Assembly: GCF_901000735.1 (NCBI RefSeq)
Contig: NC_081541.1
Location: 47,600,369-47,664,368 of the forward strand
Direction of reading: 5' to 3'
DNA from: Corylus avellana
Taxonomy: Eukaryota > Streptophyta > Magnoliopsida > Fagales > Betulaceae
Length of the DNA stretch: 64,000 nucleotides
Shown here: in pieces, positions 1 to 11,822 of the stretch
How the letters are laid out: each line of letters starts with the position of its first letter
Position numbering within the stretch: the stretch's first letter is position 1
Position numbers and translations under genes: made by a program
Notes under the pieces: model-generated
The model's database searches: none
What the model was told of the DNA's origin: nothing
Seen by the model: only the letters and a program-made list of their open reading frames with translations

Positions 1-2358
1 ACTCGCCCAGGACCCACCTGGGAGTTGCCTCGAACCCCGCCAAAACCTGCCCGGAACTTGACCAGGATCTGCTTAGGACCCCACCGGGACTTGACCGGGA
101 CCTACCAGGGTCTCCGGCTGATCTCGACGGGGTCCTGATAGAGTCTAAGCGGGGTCTAGGCGGGTCCCGAATGAGTCGCAGTGGGGTCCTTGCGGGATTC
201 GGTTCAGACACCTTTAAGACTTAGTCAAGACATTTTCGTAATTTAGAGTTTAATATGTTTTAATGAAAATATATACAAACCAAACTACCATTCCAGCCTC
301 TTCATTTTTCAGTAATAGATATTCTTTGTTCTAATTGAATAGTTATTCCGTATACCCAACGTGTTCTTAAACTTAAAGTGTCTTCGGATAAACATTTAGA
401 CCAGAAAATTTTTTTCCTAAATCATCCAGAAAAGGTTGTCGGCATTTTTATGTTCATTATCTAGAGTAATTGTATGTACCAACTTTACGGAAATGATTTT
501 CCTCTTCCAAAAAAGTTGAGTTTCTAAAGAAAAATCATTTTGCATTCCAATGAATTGGATGAAAGTTGGTAGAAAGCAGTGTAATTTGTAAATATAAAGA
601 TGTTGAGACTTCAAAGGCCAATCAAGACCTAAGGAATCAAAACTGCATCAAGATACTTGTATACCGAGTAATGGTAAAACTCAAAAATAAATAAAATAAA
701 AGAAGAAAAGAGAATAGATGAAAAATATAGGCTAATATTTACGGTTGATTTTACTATAGTTCATTTAAAATTTACGGATAATAACCTTTTTTTTCTTTTT
801 CTTTTTTTTCTTTAAATGAATGAAGTTAATAACTTTTTTAGTATTTGAGTTTTGAGGACTTTTTTATTATTATTATTATTTTAATCTAGGTTTCAATTTG
901 TATCATAGTACATATGTTATCAATAACAATGGAATTCGTACCTTCGCCTATATTCCGTTAAAAAAAAAAAAAAAAAAAACTAATGGTTTGCCACGTGTCC
1001 TAACGAAAATTTAAAAATAAAAAATAAAAAAAGATGAAAAATAAAAAAGCATAAAAATAATTTTAAAAAAGGGGGTTAAATACATTTTTCCCCCTGTGGT
1101 TTAACAACTTTATTTTTTGACCTCTAGAGTTTAGTTTTTATCACATGAAGTACCTAGGATTTACATAAAAACGGAGATTATACCTCCATCTAAATTTCGT
1201 CCAAAATTTGATGAAAAGCCACGTCAGCACCATAAAAAAATCGATACGTGTCCATATATTAATTAAAAATACAAAATAAAAATTTTAAAATTAAAAAAAT
1301 TAGAAAAATTAGAAAATTTAAAAATTTAGAAATTTAAAAATTAAAAAAAAAACATGAGAAATGGGTGACTTAGGGCTAGTTTGGGATTGCATTTGAGGGG
1401 TCTAAAAGTACTTTTAACACTTAAAAAACCCGTTTGAAGAAAAAAGTATTCGTTTGGTAAAAAAATTAAAAGCGTTTTTATGGGTCCAAAAAACCTAAAA
1501 ACGGCTAAAAAACAATTTTGGCAAAAGTTTAAAAGTGAAGTTTTTGCCCAAAAACTCTTTTTGAGTTAAAAACTATATTTTTCAAACGCAATCACAAACA
1601 GACTCTTAAACCCATATACTTTGAGCATTTTCAGCAGCATTAGGTATTTTACCTAGTGAAAAAGTACAATTATTTACTTTAACTATTGTTTTTTCACTAC
1701 ACACTCCAACAGATTCTCTATTTCATTCTATACTTGTTTTAAAATATTATTTCTCATTATTTTTTTTATTATATTATTGCCAACACTTAATTAAAGAGAA
1801 AAATAAACACATATATAGAAATCATTCATAAAAACAAAAATAAACACATATGAGGAACATTCATCTCACATGCAGTAACTAATTCTTAAAATTAATAACA
1901 TAAATAAATTTTTTCATCCAACTGCAATTGGTTTGTTTCCATCCTTGTGTTTTTATGCAATAAATTTTTTATCCAACTACAATTGATTTGTTTCCATCCG
2001 TGTGTTTCCATGAAATAATTTTTTTTCTTGCATTCAATTTTTTCATCCAACTGTGTGAAGAAATTTTGTGTGCGAGAGAGATAAATTTTGTGTGAAGAAA
2101 TTTTGTGTTTGAGAGTGGAACGTAACAAATGTGAAGATGTGTTCAAAAAAAAAAAAAAAAAAAAAAAGATGTTAGGTGAAAAGAGGTAAAATAAAGAAAT
2201 AATAAATAAAAAATAAATAAATAATATTTTATTCATTTAGTGTGCTATATTCACCATAACAATGTAACTATTCTAGCTAATAACAAGCTACTCTGTTGGA
2301 GTTAAAAAAAAAAATAATAATAACTAAATATAATTAATATTAATCTTTTAGCTAAGCT
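1..2358. repeat. Redundant copy of 7931-10310 (contig end)
   Basis: The two segments align at a constant offset of 7952 from about base 200 to the gap at 2358. They share the same homopolymer runs and differ at only a few bases. Within the minisatellite at the left end, the second copy is 22 bp longer. There are no genes; the content is the tail of an 11-bp minisatellite (about 1-190), AT-rich intergenic sequence and a foldback MITE (about 1372-1607). The likely cause is an allelic contig end left unmerged. Confidence 0.9.
1372..1607. mobile_element. Foldback MITE, hAT-like
   Basis: The left end (GGGCTAGTTTGGGATTGCAT) is approximately the reverse complement of the right end (ATCACAAACAGACTCTT). 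The interior is a long imperfect hairpin rich in AAAAGC/GCTTTT blocks. It has no coding capacity. Related ends occur at 9324-9559 (redundant copy), about 14337-14585 and about 46268-46667, so this is a multicopy family. No clean target duplication was found, so the superfamily is tentative. Confidence 0.6.
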
Positions 2359-2458
2359 NNNNNNNNNNNNNNNNNNNNNNNNNNNNNNNNNNNNNNNNNN
2401 NNNNNNNNNNNNNNNNNNNNNNNNNNNNNNNNNNNNNNNNNNNNNNNNNNNNNNNNNN
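2359..2458. other. Assembly gap (100 N)
   Basis: Exactly 100 N. It interrupts SF3A1 on its right side. The left flank (1-2358) is repeated at 7931-10310, so this is probably an unmerged contig overlap rather than missing DNA. Confidence 0.97.
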
Positions 2459-3794
2459 AGAAAGAGACCCAACAAAATTCGTTGTTTCCCCAATTACTGG
2501 TGAGCTAATCCCCATTAATGAGATGTCCGAACACATGAGGATTTCCCTCATTGATCCCAAGTACAAAGAGCAGAAAGAAAGGATGTTTGCTAAAATTCGG
2601 GAGACTACACTTGCTCAGGACGACGAGATCTCCAGGAACATTGTAGGACTTGCCCGAACCCGTCCGGATATTTTTGGTACCACAGAAGAAGAAGTCTCTA
2701 ATGCTGTCAAGGCTGAGATTGAGAAGAAGAAAGATGAGCAACCAAAGCAAGTTATATGGGATGGTCACTCTGGAAGCATTGGGCGCACTGCAAACCAGGC
2801 CATGTCTCAAAATATCAATGGAGAGGATCAAAATGATGCTGGTAATAATGATGCAAGAAACCTTCCTGGCCCCGCAGCTCTTCCACCTAGGCCTGGCATG
2901 CCATCAGTTCGTCCACTTCCTCCTCCACCTGGACTAGCCTTGAATCTTCCTCGTTTGCCCCCAAACACAGTCCAGTATTCTGCTCCAAGTAGTGTCGGGC
3001 TCCCTGTACCCCAACCCAGGCCACCAGTTATGCAAATGATTCCTTCAGTACGGCCACCTCCACCTCCAATGCCAATAACTTCTGGACAACAATCTCTTTT
3101 GGTGAATCGACCACCCCAAATGCCAACCATGAATGCTACTAGTATTCCTGTACCGCCTCCACCTGGTTCTCAGTTTATGCATGTGCCAGTTCCCCGATCT
3201 TTTGTTCCTCTTCCTGTGCATCAACCTACCATGCCTATGATGCCCCCACCGCCTTTGCCTCAAGGAATGCCTCCACCACCACCACCTGAGGAAGCTCCTC
3301 CACCGCTTCCGAATGAACCAGAGCCAAAGAGGCAGAAGCTCGATGATTCTTTGCTTATTCCAGAAGACCAATTTCTTGCTCAGCATCTGGTATGTGGAGT
3401 CTCTGCCTTTGCCCCTTTTTCACTCTAGTAAACTTCAAGTGGTATTCAATTTTTTTTTATTTATTTATTTTTTAAATCAATGAGCTCTAGGTTTCCTGAT
3501 TGAGATTTATTTTTATTTTTGCAGGGGCCTGTTCGTATCACTGTCTCTGTTCCCAATGTTGATGAAGGAAATCTCAAAGGGCAGCTTCTGGAGATTACAG
3601 TGCAGTCCTTATCTGAAACTATTGGCAGTCTGAAGGAGAAAATTGCAGGGGAGATCCAGCTTCCTGCCAATAAACAGAAATTGAGTGGAAAACCTGGCTT
3701 TCTCAAGGACAATTTGTCGCTGGCATATTACAACATTGGAGCAGGAGAAACACTTAACCTTTCTTTAAGAGAGCGTGGTGGTAGAAAAAGATGA
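2459..3794 (+). CDS. SF3A1: Splicing factor 3A subunit 1 (SF3A1/Prp21), last two exons, 5' truncated by gap
   Basis: SF3A1 is the large SF3a subunit of the U2 snRNP and acts in nuclear pre-mRNA splicing. The reading frame is open from codon 2460 at the gap edge, so the true start lies upstream. Exon 1 runs to 3389, followed by a 135-bp intron at 3390-3524 (GTATGT donor, pyrimidine-rich tract, GCAG acceptor). The last exon is 3525-3794 with TGA at 3792. In order, the protein shows the conserved Prp21 block (PITGELIPINEMSEHMRISL, then RTRPDIFGTTEEEV), a long proline-rich low-complexity region, a basic nuclear-localisation-like PEPKRQKLDD, and a C-terminal ubiquitin-like domain (GPVRITVSVPN) ending RERGGRKR. 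In the human protein the ubiquitin-like domain and this basic tail contact U1 snRNA stem-loop 4. The Met at 2523 is internal and is not the start; the TAG at 3426 is intronic. The missing N-terminal SURP-domain exons are probably on the neighbouring contig left of this window. Confidence 0.95.
3390..3524 (+). other. Last intron of SF3A1
   Basis: This is a 135-bp intron with a GTATGT donor after a CAT-CTG codon pair and a T-rich tract ending GCAG. Splicing joins ...EDQFLAQHL to GPVRITV..., which restores the family's continuous sequence into the ubiquitin-like domain. Reading through instead gives a stop at 3426. Confidence 0.9.
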
Positions 3795-5330
3795 ACAGCT
3801 TTCTTGACCAGGGCATTTAAGGTGGTTGTTGGAACTTTCTTGTTACCATGAGAGTATTCCATATATTATTGTTGAACTTTGTTATTCTATCTTCATCGAT
3901 GTTATGTTGGAAATGCTGTATCACTAGAATGACTTTCTGAACTTGTTCTTTTGTCCTAACCTTACTGTATAGTATCTAAGGGCAACAAGTTCCTTTTTCT
4001 TAGGCTGATCAAGTCATCTACTTATTGCTACTAATCATCTTCTCCTTTTGCATTGCGGTTGCTTCACTGAAGATTTTGAACTCCAGTCTTATTGTGCTTT
4101 TCATTTCCAATTTCGTTGCTGCAAGTTTTGCTCTTGGTGAACGTAGTGAAGGAAGGTTCTTTTGCTAGTATTTACATTTTGTTTTGTAGAGAGCATACCC
4201 ATATACCTGCACATTTAGATGGATAGATTACTGATTGGTTTTCTCTGGAGAACGCTGCATCCTATGGTATGTCTTTTTGCAGGGCTTATGCCCTACAAAT
4301 TTGTTCCATTTTTCTGCAATGTTCTCCTCAGACCAGCCATTGGACCAGCCAATAAGCAAGCAATGGCTGGGAGAGTTGATGCTTTCTGATGCCATTTTTC
4401 TTACTACAGAAAAGGCAACTTGTTTGGGTTCATGAAACGACTGTGCCACCCAGCATATGTTTCTTATACAGGTCGTATGCTCTCCCATCCTTCCCTTTTA
4501 TGTAGCATTCATGGTCCTTGTTTTCACAGCTCTGATGGCAGTTATTTATACCTGCCTTTTTATTGCAGCATGGATCAGGTTTCATTGCAGTTTCATGATA
4601 GAGGCAGCAGATAAATCTTACTTTTGTTCTCTCATAAACTATAGCTTAGATTTATGTGTATTCTTTTGAACATGTATTGAGCAAGACTAATACATGTTGA
4701 AGAGAGAGTTGGATGGAGAACTGGTTTGAGAAAGTCAATATAAAGTACCTATTAAGGTGTTTTACACTTTATTTTTTAGTTATTCACTGGTAGGGTCATT
4801 TTGTTGTTGCTGAGCTGAAATTCTGTCTATTGTTCCCGATGCTTTTCTAAATCAGGGATACTTTCTCTTAAATTTCTCAGCTCAGCTAGTCTGTCTACCC
4901 ACCACTTTATTGTGAGATAAAACCGTTCTTTGATTCTTTTTGCTAGTGCAGATATATGAAAGTTGAGCCCAAGTTGAGAAATTGTGGAAATAATGAGCAG
5001 TTGATATACATTGTTGTGTTTAAACCTAGAAGTTCAATTTTTCAGATTGAAAGTGTTTCCCTCCCATGCTTTCTTGTTCTGTTTCTGGATTTTTGCTCGA
5101 CCTTGCTATGCCTGACTAATAAAGTGTTTTACCTCAACCATTGTGTATCTTAAAACTAGTTGTAGTATAACAGAGATAGCATTAGATTCCTTGTAATGTT
5201 TGATTTCTTTTTTCAATTCTTTCACGGTTCCACCTCTACTTTTAGTTTGTTCAGTTTGTGTTGAATAGACTTTTTGTCCGTAGTTGTGCATAAGCTATAC
5301 AAGTCAGTTTCCAAAGCCCTGCTTTAGGGC
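3795..5330 (+). other. SF3A1 3' UTR and downstream DNA, no recognisable gene
   Basis: This is 1.5 kb of mostly single-copy-looking DNA, less AT-biased than the rest of the window, immediately after the SF3A1 stop. The first several hundred bases are likely 3' UTR, but I could not fix a polyadenylation site; an AATAAA occurs near 5119, which is rather far. Short open frames on both strands (for example 4228-4488, 4420-4669, 4956-5153) resemble no family I know and have no supporting splice or homology signal. Confidence 0.5.
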
Positions 5331-5880
5331 ATGTTTGGTTGGTAGAATATACCCCTGAAATAAAGCAGCACGTTTCGTTGGTAGAATAAACCCAGAAATG
5401 GAATAGCTATTCCATAGTTTGATAAGTTTTTGTGTCTCAAGAATAGGTATATAGAATAAACCCATCGATTAAACTTCCCACAAAAGCCCCCATAGAACGG
5501 CTGAGAGAACCCACAACCTTTGAGAATACTTGGTTTCCAGAGATGTAGTAGTATCCACTCATAGTCAGAATAACTGAAGTTGAATGAACTTTCTATGCAG
5601 TCTGCTAATTGTAGGGCTATATCAAAAAAATGTACAGGAGAAGTTTCACATTCAGACTTTCTTCCTTCTTGTGCATAACACCTGAAGGGATTCTGAATGG
5701 AACATGGTTAGGTATTTTTGTATTTTTACTTTTTGATGTGATAAAAATACTCTTTTAATATAATTAACTGGATATTCTTCTGTTCAAATAGGATCCTAAT
5801 TCATTTCCAATGGGTTTGCGGTCAGATTAAATTGAGGACAAGGTGTTTTTTTTTTTTTTTTTGGGCCCATTTCTTATTAA
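5331..5880. repeat. Unclassified dispersed repeat fragments
   Basis: Two near-tandem 'GTTGGTAGAATA' blocks lie at 5335-5400. A segment at about 5730-5810 resembles the segments at about 21640-21700 and 22160-22230 (an AATATAACTAA...GATATT...GTTCAAATA pattern) that precede a GGATTCTAATTC motif. These look like pieces of MITE or LTR families. No gene was seen. Confidence 0.4.
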
Positions 5881-6311
5881 TTGCATTGTATAATTGTATC
5901 TGTTTGGATTTGCTGCTTGAAAGTCCACTTCTTGATTTTTTTTTTTGCTTTTTTTGTTACTCTTTTTTCATTTGATTAGAAAATAATTATAATAAAAAGG
6001 CTGAAGTTCAATTCGAAGGGAATATAGCATTTTCCTTTCGATATGGGAATATTAAACTTGTATCATCAAAATAATGGTTGTCTAATTGTCTTCCACTGTG
6101 ATCAAGGTGATCTAGGGAAAATTTATTATAACCTACTCATATAACTTCAGTCTTGTACCCATGTTCTTATGGATGAGCTTGTAAATCTGGAAACTTGAGA
6201 TTTGTGACAAAAATTCATACTTGTGTACCACCACTCTTAGCACTCTTTGTCAAAGGTTAAAGGCTATTTGAGTATTCGGATGTTTCAAAAAAGAAAAAAA
6301 AGAAAAAAAAA

Positions 6312-7262
6312 GATAAATGTAAAATTAGTCCATGTGGTTGGCCTAATTTATAATCACGCCCTATGGTTTAAAAAATAATTTATAGGTCCCTATGGTAGGC
6401 CAAAGTAATATTTTACTCTCTGAACTTATTTTCCGTTAAATGACTTAATGGAAACCGTTACATTGTCACATCACACCCAATAAAAATAAGACACGTGTTC
6501 TTTTTTATTTAAGCTTTTAAAAAATGACGAATAAGCTTTTTCACATCATTTTGAGGTTCCAACACACTCCATGTCAAATTAAATAAACATAATTCATCTA
6601 TATCCCATGTGCTGCCGTCGTCTTCATCTTCCCCAACGATTTTTGCCGTTGTATTCATCTTCGTCTTCTTGTCGTCATCTTCATCTTCCCCACCGATTCT
6701 TGCCTCTGTCGTCTTCATCTTCCCCCAAAAAAATGACACAAAGAGAGGAATAGATTGTTTCCGATGCCCATAAACAATTTTTTAAGATGCTTCAATACCC
6801 AAAAATAAATCTGAATTTCCATAAAAATACTGTCCAAAAATGCACTAATCCAAAAACGCAAATGCTTAAAAATCTCAGAGTAACTCACAGATCAAAGATC
6901 ACACCCATCGGAATATGACGATGACGGCAAGAATCATTAAGAAAGATGAAGACGAAAGTGGCACATGAGATATAGAGGGATTATGTTTATTTAATTTGAT
7001 GTGGAGTGTGTTAAAGCCTCAAAATGACGTAAAAAAACTTATTTATCATTTTTTAAAAGTATAAATAAAAAAGAACACGTGTCTTATTTTTATTGGATAT
7101 GACGTGGTAATGTAACGGTTTTCGTTAAGTCATTTAACGGAAAATGAATTCAATGAGTAAAATGTTATTTTGGTCTACCCTAGGGACTTATAAATTATTT
7201 TTTAAACCACATGGAGTGATTTGTAAATTAGGCCAACTACAAGGATCAATTTTGTATTTATC
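6312..7262. mobile_element. 951-bp foldback (long-TIR) element, Mutator-like
   Basis: About 300 bp at the left end pairs with about 300 bp at the right end as inverted repeats. The left starts GATAAATGTAAAATTAGTCC and the right reverse-complements to GATAAATACAAAATTGATCC. Both arms carry ATTTTCCGTTAAATGACTTAA (left 'ATTTTCC', right inverted) and an ACACGTGTTCTTTTTTAT block. The flanks are A-runs compatible with a 9-bp target duplication but not diagnostic. The interior holds a GTCTTCATCTTCC repeat and no transposase. The 6509-6739 open frame is this repeat and not a gene. Confidence 0.75.
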
Positions 7263-7550
7263 CAAAAAAATAAAATAAAAAAAAAAGGTCCTTAAAAATG
7301 TAAATTATAATTGTTTTATAAGATTTTTAAAAAATTGGTTACATGATTTAATTTACTAACGAATTGCACTAGACCAAATAAAGAAATACATATGGCTTCA
7401 TTTACTTCGACGTAAAATAGGTTTCAAAAAATGATTTCTGCATTTTACGGTATTTACTGCGACGGAAAATATTTTATTTTTAATCGAAAATTCTTTTTCA
7501 ATTTTAAACCATTTTCAAATCGACTTTGAACATCTCATTCCCAAATCGAC

Positions 7551-8160
7551 GGACTCTGCCAAGACCTGTTTAGGACCACACTGGGACTTGCCCGGGACCC
7601 ACCAGGGACTTGACCAGAACTTGCTCAGGACCCGCTCGGGACCTCGCCAGGACCTACTTGGGACTCGACTGGACCTGAACAAAACTCGCCTAGACCTGCC
7701 CAAGACCCTCCCGGGACTTGACCGAGACCCGCTTGAGACCCGACCGGGACCCGCCTAGGACTTTCCTGAGATCCCTCCGGAACTTGACTGGGACCTGCTC
7801 GGACCCTGCCAGGACTTGCCCAGGACCCCGTCGAGACCTGCCCGGGACCCGCCCAAGACCTCGGGACTTGACTGAGACCCGACCGGACCTGCCCGGGAAT
7901 TGACCGAGACTCCGCCGGGACCTGCCCGACACTCGCCCAGGACCCACCTGGGACTTGCCCCGAACCCCGCCGAAACTTGCTCGGGACTTGACCAGGACCT
8001 GCTTGGGACCTTACCGGGACTTGACCAGGACCTGTTTAGGACCCCACCGGGACCTACCAGGGTCTCCGGCTGATCTCGACGGGGTCCTGATAGAGTCTAA
8101 GCGGGGTCTAGGCAGGTCTCAAATGAGTCGCAGTGGGGTCCTTGCGGGACTCGGTTCACA
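7551..8160. repeat. 11-bp GC-rich minisatellite with an orientation switch
   Basis: There are about 46 degenerate copies of an 11-mer close to GGACCTGCCCG from about 7551 to 8060. The last roughly 90 bp are copies of the opposite-strand form (GGGGTCTAGGC type), so the array switches orientation near 8065. GC content is far above the surroundings. The 11-bp period shifts the reading frame every unit, so the open frames at 7515, 7690, 7718 and 7955 are by-products of the repeat and not proteins. Positions 1-190 are the same array in the redundant copy, shorter by two units. Confidence 0.9.
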
Positions 8161-10310
8161 CACCTTTAAGACTTAATCAAGACATTTTCGTAATTTAGAG
8201 TTTAATATGTTTTAATAAAAATATATACAAACCAAACTACCATTCCAGCCTCTTCATTTTTCAGTAATAGATATTCTTTGTTCTAATTGAATAGTTATTC
8301 CGTATACCCAACGTGTTCTTAAACTTAAAGTGTCTTCGGATAAACATTTAGACCAGAAATTTTTTTTCCTAAATCATCCAGAAAAGGTTGTCGGCATTTT
8401 TATGTTCATTATCTAGAGTAATTGTATGTACCAACTTTACGGAAATGATTTTCCTCTTCCAAAAAAGTTGAGTTTCTAAAGAAAAATCATTTTGCATTCC
8501 AATGAATTGGATGAAAGTTGGTAGAAAGCAGTGTAATTTGTAAATATAAAGATGTTGAGACTTCAAAGGCCAATCAAGACCTAAGGAATCAAAACTGCAT
8601 CAAGATACTTGTATACCGAGTAATGGTAAAACTCAAAAATAAATAAAATAAAAGAAGAAAAGAGAATAGATGAAAAATATAGGCTAATATTTACGGTTGA
8701 TTTTACTATAGTTCATTTAAAATTTACGGATAATAACCTTTTTTTTCTTTTTCTTTTTTTTCTTTAAATGAATGAAGTTAATAACTTTTTTAGTATTTGA
8801 GTTTTGAGGACTTTTTTATTATTATTATTATTTTAATCTAGGTTTCAATTTGTATCATAGTACATATGTTATCAATAACAATGGAATTCGTACCTTCGCC
8901 TATATTCCGTTAAAAAAAAAAAAAAAAAAAACTAATGGTTTGCCACGTGTCCTAACGAAAATTTAAAAATAAAAAATAAAAAAAGATGAAAAATAAAAAA
9001 GCATAAAAATAATTTTAAAAAAGGGGGTTAAATACATTTTTCCCCCTGTGGTTTAACAACTTTATTTTTTGACCTCTAGAGTTTAGTTTTTATCACATGA
9101 AGTACCTAGGATTTACATAAAAACGGAGATTATACCTCCATCTAAATTTCGTCCAAAATTTGATGAAAAGCCACGTCAGCACCATAAAAAAATCGATACG
9201 TGTCCATATATTAATTAAAAATACAAAATAAAAATTTTAAAATTAAAAAAATTAGAAAAATTAGAAAATTTAAAAATTTAGAAATTTAAAAATTAAAAAA
9301 AAAACATGAGAAATGGGTGACTTAGGGCTAGTTTGGGATTGCATTTGAGGGGTCTAAAAGTACTTTTAACACTTAAAAAACCCGTTTGAAGAAAAAAGTA
9401 TTCGTTTGGTAAAAAAATTAAAAGCGTTTTTATGGGTCCAAAAAACCTAAAAACGGCTAAAAAACAATTTTGGCAAAAGTTTAAAAGTGAAGTTTTTGCC
9501 CAAAAACTCTTTTTGAGTTAAAAACTATATTTTTCAAACGCAATCACAAACAGACTCTTAAACCCATATACTTTGAGCATTTTCAGCAGCATTAGGTATT
9601 TTACCTAGTGAAAAAGTACAATTATTTACTTTAACTATTGTTTTTTCACTACACACTCCAACAGATTCTCTATTTCATTCTATACTTGTTTTAAAATATT
9701 ATTTCTCATTATTTTTTTTATTATATTATTGCCAACACTTAATTAAAGAGAAAAATAAACACATATATAGAAATCATTCATAAAAACAAAAATAAACACA
9801 TATGAGGAACATTCATCTCACATGCAGTAACTAATTCTTAAAATTAATAACATAAATAAATTTTTTCATCCAACTGCAATTGGTTTGTTTCCATCCTTGT
9901 GTTTTTATGCAATAAATTTTTTATCCAACTACAATTGATTTGTTTCCATCCGTGTGTTTCCATGAAATAATTTTTTTTCTTGCATTCAATTTTTTCATCC
10001 AACTGTGTGAAGAAATTTTGTGTGCGAGAGAGATAAATTTTGTGTGAAGAAATTTTGTGTTTGAGAGTGGAACGTAACAAATGTGAAGATGTGTTCAAAA
10101 AAAAAAAAAAAAAAAAAAAGATGTTAGGTGAAAAGAGGTAAAATAAAGAAATAATAAATAAAAAATAAATAAATAATATTTTATTCATTTAGTGTGCTAT
10201 ATTCACCATAACAATGTAACTATTCTAGCTAATAACAAGCTACTCTGTTGGAGTTAAAAAAAAAAATAATAATAACTAAATATAATTAATATTAATCTTT
10301 TAGCTAAGCT
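7931..10310. repeat. Second copy of 1-2358, inside a continuous contig
   Basis: Unlike the first copy, this one is embedded in uninterrupted sequence on both sides, from SF3A1 at its left into the nested transposon at its right. It therefore gives the credible genomic context. No coding sequence was recognised in it. Confidence 0.9.
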
Positions 10311-10569
10311 GGTGAAAATGGTCTAAATGTCTAATAAGACAGGAGAATGAAGTCCAGCGCTCCCACCAATATGATGGAATATGATGGATCGACGGTCATC
10401 GAGACAACAAAGCTTGCAACCTAATTAATGGGCGCATTAATTGTCACAGTGAGGGACAAGAGGGAACAGGATCCTCCCCAGTCTATAATGGACTGGAGAA
10501 TATCGAGTTCATAATTAGGATTTCATCTCAGAAATCTTATGGCCACAAATGGGACACATATCCCACTAA

Positions 10570-11192
10570 TAAAAATAAGGATAAAGTACATATAACCCCC
10601 TCAAACTATTACCCAATTGACAATATTTCCCATAAACTTTCAATTGTGACAATGTCCCCCCTAAACTACCAAAACATTGTCAATGTCACTGCCAAGACTA
10701 ACAAAAAGATCAAAATGCTCCTATATATTTCTTAATAAGACAAAAATACCCTTATAAATTAAAAAAAAAAAAAAATTGTTCTTAAACGAAATTTTTTTAA
10801 TTTTTTATAAGAATATTTTTTAAAGAGAAAAACGAATATATATATTTTTTTAAAACGGAAATTTTTATTTTAAAAAGTTTATAAAACAAAATAAAAAACG
10901 AAATTTTTATAACAAAAAAAATCGATTTTTTTTTTTAATTTTTTTCTTATAAAAAGGATTTTTTTTTAATTTTTAATTTTCTAGCCTTTGGATTTTTTTT
11001 TTTTTTTTTTTAAATTAGTTTTAGGTTTTTTCTAGAAGTTTTATTATTTTTTGTTTTTATTTTATTAAGGGTAGTTTCGTCAATGGGGAAACATTAACAA
11101 TTTTTTGGTAGTTTAAAGGGGACATTGTCACAATTGAAAGTTTGTGGGGGACATTGTCAATTGAGGTTATGTAGACTTTTCTCTAAAAATAA
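10570..11192. mobile_element. Inner 605-bp MITE with 9-bp TSD (family 1)
   Basis: The element is 10579-11183. It is flanked by perfect TAAAAATAA duplications at 10570-10578 and 11184-11192. The terminal arms (GGATAAAGTACATATAACC; right arm inverted GAGAAAAGTCTACATAACC) continue about 110 bp with the 'ATTGTGACAATGTCC' motif and its inverse. The centre is A/T low-complexity. It is the best-preserved member of a family seen again at 23256, 46670, 48783, 52650, 54239 and 59150. The 9-bp duplication points to a Mutator-like origin. Confidence 0.85.
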
Positions 11193-11259
11193 TAATGAAT
11201 ATTATTTTAATTAAAAAAAATTAATAAAACTTAAGAAAAAGAAAAAGAAAAAAAAGAAG

Positions 11260-11640
11260 GGGTGGCTGGCCACCATTTTGGAATGAGAGCCAACCCAATG
11301 GCCCGGCCCGGTGTGAACCACCCAATGGCCTGGGGGTGGTTCGGCCACCATCTTTAAAGGGGGGGGGTGGCAGAACCACCATCCAAAACCCTTTGGGGCA
11401 AGGGGTGGCCAAACCACCCTATGGCCCCTTGAAGTCAGCCGGGTGGTTGACCACCCCAGAAACAACCTTTTTTTTTTTTTTTTTTATACTGCTTAGAACC
11501 ACCTTTTGCAAGATGGGGGTGTTTGAACCACCCATAGGCCAGCCAGGGGTGGTTATTTTCCACAACCGGCTGAGCCACCCTACTTACCCAAAATGGGGTG
11601 GCAGCCTGCTGGTGGCCAGCCACCTTCATTTCCTTTTTTT
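11260..11640. repeat. GC-rich hairpin core (GGTGGCC/GGCCACC)
   Basis: This is a dense array of GGTGG/CCACC motifs that is inverted about its middle: GGTGGCTGGCCACCATTTTGG at the left matches the inverse of CCAAAATGGGGTGGCAG...CCACC at the right. A poly-T tract is at 11467-11485. It lies inside the 10463-11812 element. Similar cores are at 22780-23080 and 58230-58320. Confidence 0.7.
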
Positions 11641-11822
11641 TTTTTCTTAATTTTTTTATTAATATATTTTTTTTAATTTAAAATACTATATTATTATTAT
11701 TTTTATTAATGTGATATGTGTCTCATTTGTGGTCATAGAATTTATAAGATGAAATTCTAGTCATGAACTGGATATTCTCCCGTCCATAATGGACCGGAGA
11801 GAATCCTGTTCCGGGACAAGAG

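Larger units (their letters stand above)
10453..11822. mobile_element. Nested Mutator-like non-autonomous element with 10-bp target duplication
   Basis: The outer element is 10463-11812. Its ends are GGAACAGGATCCTCCCCAG and the inverted form of GAGAGAATCCTGTTCC, and the two arms match over about 130 bp. It is flanked by identical GGGACAAGAG at 10453-10462 and 11813-11822; a 9-10 bp duplication is typical of Mutator-like elements. Inside sit a second complete element (10579-11183) and a GC-rich hairpin core (11260-11640). There is no transposase gene, so it depends on an element elsewhere. The open frames at 11211-11650 are translations of the hairpin core. Confidence 0.85.

Noticed and set aside
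1892..2236. 114-codon minus-strand frame, also at 9844-10188
   Set aside because: It consists of repeated motifs (QLDEKI, KHGWKQINCSW-like) made by a short local repeat and poly-A/T runs, with no recognisable domain. It recurs only because the contig end is duplicated.
2505..3712. Open frames antisense to SF3A1 (2505-2831, 2828-3130, 3045-3386, 3461-3712)
   Set aside because: Shadows of the real exons. The sense strand matches SF3A1 domain by domain, with correct splice sites.
7515..8176. Several open frames of 61-85 codons with Arg/Pro/Gly-rich repeats
   Set aside because: They are translations of the 11-bp minisatellite. The period is not a multiple of three and frames exist on both strands, so no protein is implied.
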